Part shown: positions 41,003 to 44,339 of the stretch, one piece after another
Position numbering within the stretch: position 1 is the stretch's first letter
Layout: each line of letters starts with the position of its first letter
DNA from: Paludibacteraceae bacterium
Lineage (GTDB): Bacteria > Bacteroidota > Bacteroidia > Bacteroidales > Paludibacteraceae
Assembly (NCBI GenBank): GCA_017454915.1
Contig: JAFTCC010000036.1
Span: 1 to 44,339 of the forward strand
Direction of reading: 5' to 3'
Length of the DNA: 44,339 nucleotides
The notes under the pieces: model-generated
Databases searched by the model: none
What the model saw: the letters and a program-made list of their open reading frames with translations, nothing else
What the model was told of the DNA's origin: nothing
Program-made: the position numbers and the translations under genes

Positions 41003-43834
41003 TTAGAACAAGCGCATCTGCGGGTCATCAGGGTCAATAATATCATCTGGCAAAGCGACATTGATGTTCATTGGTATGTCATCAATGTTGACATTTGCAC
41101 TCTCTTGCCCGTCAATGACAGCCCCGCCGTCTTCACCTTCACCCGCTTCGTCAACAGGGTGTATGTCCACCTCTATTGGGTCTTCGGGCGAGATGTCCTC
41201 TATTCGCGCGACGTTATATGTTGTCAGTCTTTTGCCTTTAGCCTTAATGCTTTTGACGGCTATGAACTCTGTCATGTCCACCATTTCTGCCTGACGCCAC
41301 TCGTCGTTGCCGCCAAACGTTATTTGAAACAACGGATGCCGCCTGCTGGTGAGAACCACCATGCGAGAGTCCTTATTCTCGCCCAGATAGTTCTGCACTT
41401 TATTGCTTTTCTCGATTGTGAAGCGTTTGCCGTAATAGTAGTTTTGGTCCGCATCCCACAATGCCGCGGTCCAGACCTTGTCGGCGTTATACTTTTCGAT
41501 GATTAAGATTCCCTCTTCGTAGTGGTTCGACAAGTCGAAAGTGGTAAGCATGCAGTCGCCGTTTTTCATCACAACCAATATCTGGTCGTCGTTGTGGAAC
41601 TCGCCAAGGAACTGCCCGCGCCCATCGTGGTTGAGGCGACGCACGTCGGGGTCAAACCACACTTCCAGCCCGCCGAGCGTTGAGCCGCCTTTCTGCTTCA
41701 AGGTTATCTGCTTAACATCATATTTGGTGAGGAGGTTGCCGCGGCTCTGCTTACCTTTTACTGCCAAGTTGGAGAAATCGGTTATTATCTCAAGTTTTTT
41801 GAGTTTATACGCAGGCTTGAGGAGTGTCCTAATCACCTCAGCCTCACCATTCGGGTTTACGGTGAAATACACGATTTTCGACCCTGCGGTTCCCATCGTG
41901 AGGTCATACTCCTTGTCGCGCGCAAGGCCAGTAAGGAAGCAACGCTTCATGTAGTAGGGACCCGACTTGCCATCCCTGTAAACGATGTTGTAAATGGTAC
42001 GCGTGTCGGCTTTCTTGAACACGTCAACGTGTATTATTTCATTTTGCGACGTGGGTTTGTCGTTAACTACAGACACTTTGTCCGCCACGTGAACTATCTT
42101 GTACTTGCCATCGCGGAAAATCACTATTACGTCGTCCAGATCCGAGCAGTTGCATACAAAGGTGTCCTTCTTAAGCCCGGTGCCAATAAATCGGCCCTCA
42201 TAGTCCACATAGAGCTTTTCGTTGGCCTCAGCCACTTTTGTTGCCACGATGGTTTCAAAATTACGGATCTCTGTCCTGCGAGGATGAGCATCGCCATATT
42301 TAGCTTTGAGGTTTTCAAACCACTTGATGGTATAATCGGTGAGGTGCGCGAGATTTTTCTCCGTCTCTTTCAGTTTACCTTTTATCGCTACTATTTGCTC
42401 TTCGGCTTTCTTGCTGTCATAGCGCGTAATCCGTGCCATTTTTATCTCAAGCAGTTTGAGCAAATCTTCATCGGTTATCGGGCGGTAGAAGTCTTTCTTG
42501 AAAGGCTCTATGCGCTTGTCTATATGACGGATGGCCTCTTCGGGCGAACGGGAATCCTCAAACTCCTTGTCCTTATATATCCGTTGCTCGATAAACAGCC
42601 GTTCCAAAGATATGAACAGCAGTTTTTCAAGTAATTCGTTTTTTTGTATGTTGAGCTCCCACTCCAGCAGGTGCTTGGTGTGGTCTGTGCTGATGGCAAG
42701 GAGGTTCTTGACGCTCGTGAATATCGGCTTTTTGTCCTGAATCACGCAGCAGTTAGGCGAGATGCTGACTTCGCAGTCTGTGAAGGCATACAGTGCGTCA
42801 ATGGTTTTGTCGCTGCTCACGTTAGGCTGCAGGTGAACGAGTATTTCTGCCTTTTGCGCCGAGAGGTCATCAACTTTCCTGATTTTTATTTTCCCCTTTT
42901 CGTTTGCGCGAAGTATGGTCTCGATAATCTTGCGGACTGTGGTGCCGTACGGCACTTCCTGTATCGATAGCGTCTTGTTGTCTATTTTTGTTATCTTGCT
43001 TCTGACTTTGACGGCACCGCCGCGCTGTCCGTCGTTGTAACGTGTTACGTCAACCACTCCGCCTGTGAGGAAATCAGGATAAAGCACAAAGTCTTCACCG
43101 CGCAGGTAGGCGACCGAAGCATCACAGAGTTCGTTGAAATTATGAGGCAAGATGAGCGAGTTAAGGCCTACCGCAATGCCCTCAACACCTTGGGCGAGCA
43201 ACAACGGGAACTTGATGGGCAGGTTAATGGGCTCGGGATTGCGGCCGTCATAACTGAGTTTCCATTCGGTCGTCTTGGGGTTGAACACCACTTCGAGAGC
43301 GAACTTCGAGAGCCGCGCCTCGATGTACCTTGCAGCGGCTGCCTCTGCCCCGGTGCTGATGTCACCCCAGTTTCCCTGACAGTCGATAAGCAGCTCTTTC
43401 TGACCCATGCCGACAAGCGCGTCCTTGATGGAAGCGTCACCATGCGGATGGTACTGCATCGCCTGGCCGACAATGTTGGCAACCTTATTGTAACGCCCGT
43501 CCTCAACTTTGCGCATGGCGTGAAGTATGCGCCGCTGAACAGGCTTGAGACCGTCGTAGAGGTCGGGCACGGCACGTTCAAGTATGACGTACGACGCATA
43601 GTCGATAAACCAGTTCTGATACATTCCTGTCAAATGATAACGATTGTGCTCATCACGCGTCGCATATGACTTAAAATGAGCGGCTTGTGTCCCATTGGCA
43701 GGAACTGTCAAATCTGATTGAGCCGAATCTTCAGCAACATCGTCAGGCGTAATATCGGATACGTCTTCGGGCTGACCGGCTGGAGTTTCCAATTGCTCTT
43801 CGTTTTCTTCTATGTGTTCGTTTTTTTCGTCCAT
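41003..43834 (-). CDS. parC: DNA topoisomerase IV subunit A (GyrA/ParC family)
   Basis: The 943-residue protein cuts and rejoins DNA strands during chromosome unlinking. An acidic N-terminal tail (1-50) precedes the winged-helix breakage-reunion domain. YHPHGDASIKDALVGMGQ matches the quinolone-determining region, and ARYIEARLSKFA carries the catalytic tyrosine (about residue 170). A coiled-coil part follows (KIKIRKVDD, DKRIEPFKKDF), then a beta-pinwheel C-terminal domain and an acidic end. HPHGDASI-type text is what I expect for Bacteroidetes topoisomerase IV rather than gyrase, hence parC. Its parE partner is not in the window. Confidence 0.9.
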   Translation of the reverse strand: MDEKNEHIEENEEQLETPAGQPEDVSDITPDDVAEDSAQSDLTVPANGTQAAHFKSYATRDEHNRYHLTGMYQNWFIDYASYVILERAVPDLYDGLKPVQRRILHAMRKVEDGRYNKVANIVGQAMQYHPHGDASIKDALVGMGQKELLIDCQGNWGDISTGAEAAAARYIEARLSKFALEVVFNPKTTEWKLSYDGRNPEPINLPIKFPLLLAQGVEGIAVGLNSLILPHNFNELCDASVAYLRGEDFVLYPDFLTGGVVDVTRYNDGQRGGAVKVRSKITKIDNKTLSIQEVPYGTTVRKIIETILRANEKGKIKIRKVDDLSAQKAEILVHLQPNVSSDKTIDALYAFTDCEVSISPNCCVIQDKKPIFTSVKNLLAISTDHTKHLLEWELNIQKNELLEKLLFISLERLFIEQRIYKDKEFEDSRSPEEAIRHIDKRIEPFKKDFYRPITDEDLLKLLEIKMARITRYDSKKAEEQIVAIKGKLKETEKNLAHLTDYTIKWFENLKAKYGDAHPRRTEIRNFETIVATKVAEANEKLYVDYEGRFIGTGLKKDTFVCNCSDLDDVIVIFRDGKYKIVHVADKVSVVNDKPTSQNEIIHVDVFKKADTRTIYNIVYRDGKSGPYYMKRCFLTGLARDKEYDLTMGTAGSKIVYFTVNPNGEAEVIRTLLKPAYKLKKLEIITDFSNLAVKGKQSRGNLLTKYDVKQITLKQKGGSTLGGLEVWFDPDVRRLNHDGRGQFLGEFHNDDQILVVMKNGDCMLTTFDLSNHYEEGILIIEKYNADKVWTAALWDADQNYYYGKRFTIEKSNKVQNYLGENKDSRMVVLTSRRHPLFQITFGGNDEWRQAEMVDMTEFIAVKSIKAKGKRLTTYNVARIEDISPEDPIEVDIHPVDEAGEGEDGGAVIDGQESANVNIDDIPMNINVALPDDIIDPDDPQMRLF

Positions 43835-43859
43835 TGTGTCGGCATATTATTTCACACTA

Positions 43860-43867
43860 CAAAATTA
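43860..43867 (-). promoter_or_regulatory. Promoter -7 box of topoisomerase gene
   Basis: TAATTTTG on the minus strand fits TAnnTTTG and lies 26 bases upstream of the ATG. No upstream TTTG box at the right distance was found. Confidence 0.5.
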
Positions 43868-43995
43868 CGATTTTTTTTTGACATTTCAGGCATCAAAGGC
43901 TATTTTTCAGCAAGAGAAGCGTTCTTCCGTTTCCATGGGTTTTACACACGGCTAATTCCGTTTCACTCCTACGGGGCTGTTTACCACTGCACATT

Positions 43996-44339
43996 GTGCC
44001 GCCCCTACGGGGCTAAAATTGATTTGATGCCGGCATTGAAAACCGCGTTAGCGGTGACACAATGTTAGCCGTGGGTGAAGTGAGCGTCAGCGAACATAAC
44101 CCACGGCATGCATCGCACAACATTTTTCAAGCCGCGTTAGCGGCGGCACAACCTTTTGCCGTTTTTTGTGCCGCCCCTACGGGGCTAAAATTGATTTGAT
44201 GCGGCGTAGAAAACCGCGTTAGCGGTGACACAATGTTAGCCGTGGGTGAAGTGAGCGTCAGCGAACATAACCCACGGCATGCATCGCACAACATTTTTCA
44301 AGCCGCGTTAGCGGCGGCACAACCTTTTGCCGTTTTTTG
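43996..44339. repeat. Tandem hairpin-rich repeat, two units of about 172 bp, running off the edge
   Basis: Unit 1 is 43996-44167 and unit 2 is 44168-44338. They are identical except for a short variable patch at about 44030-44036 / 44202-44207. The final base could open a third unit. Each unit holds GCCCC-TAC-GGGGC, CCGC-GTTA-GCGG, GCCGTGGGT paired with ACCCACGGC, and GCCGC-GTTA-GCGGC. A degenerate partial unit (CTCCTACGGGGCT) precedes at about 43955-43969. No coding frame of note exists in 43868-44339. Confidence 0.9.

Noticed and set aside
43430..43480. Quinolone-resistance mutation (Ala at the Ser83-equivalent of the GyrA/ParC family, HPHGDASI)
   Set aside because: HPHGDASI is, as far as I recall, the normal wild-type text in Bacteroidetes topoisomerase IV, so it is not evidence of acquired resistance.
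43996..44339. CRISPR array
   Set aside because: The units are about 172 bp and almost entirely identical, without short repeats separated by unique spacers, and no cas genes are nearby.

Overview
The window looks like chromosomal DNA of a Bacteroidales bacterium, probably a gut lineage. The main sign is the promoter type. Upstream of many genes there is a TAnnTTTG box, with a TTTG-like box 19-21 bases further upstream, and Shine-Dalgarno sequences are not evident. The gene content agrees: a tyrosine-rich BY-kinase, a GT3-type glycogen synthase, an M49 peptidase with the short bacterial-type motif, a type IX secretion (CHU_C) sorting domain, a stand-alone GldM-like domain, a signal-peptide-less NlpC/P60 enzyme and a pRiA4b ORF-3-like protein. 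Species cannot be fixed from the sequence alone.

Layout. 1-145: the 3' end of an IS4-type insertion sequence. 227-4305 (minus): a capsule or exopolysaccharide export operon with two tandem Wza-like lipoproteins and a Wzc-like tyrosine kinase. 4495-8507 (plus): glycogen synthase, a DUF2284 metal-binding protein and an ABC exporter, closely spaced. 8568-16881 (plus): a T9SS cargo protein, a nucleoside phosphorylase, a DPP III-like lipoprotein, an MFS transporter, an acetylglutamate-kinase-like protein lacking its catalytic motifs, shikimate kinase and a zinc-ribbon/GldM-like membrane protein. 17047-21276: sufE, a complete single-chain MmeI-like restriction-modification enzyme with a mosaic target-recognition part, a HAD phosphatase and a small unknown gene. 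This block is bracketed by two copies of a short direct repeat. 21543-22622 (minus): an SH3 plus beta-barrel protein.

23022-37338 (plus) holds two RND efflux clusters. The first is TetR, TolC, adaptor, permease and a PII-like protein. The second is TetR, pRiA4b-like protein, adaptor, permease and TolC. Between them lies a compact unit with a promoter, a short presumed RNA and two terminator-like hairpins. An 8-bp tandem repeat array sits directly upstream of the pRiA4b-like gene.

37399-43834 (minus): tRNA-Gln(UUG) with its own promoter and terminator, tyrS, then a run transcribed from topoisomerase IV subunit A through an 11-residue-repeat protein and a SPOR lipoprotein to an NlpC/P60 peptidase. 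43996-44339: two tandem copies of a roughly 172-bp hairpin-rich non-coding repeat that continues past the window edge.

Most genes are ordinary core or accessory genes. The parts most worth a second look are the pseudo-acetylglutamate kinase, the DPP III with Glu to Asp in the zinc motif, the mosaic type IIL enzyme between direct repeats, the PII-containing efflux operon with the small RNA unit beside it, the zinc-ribbon/GldM fusion and the repeat families. All functions are inferred by eye from sequence; no searches were run.
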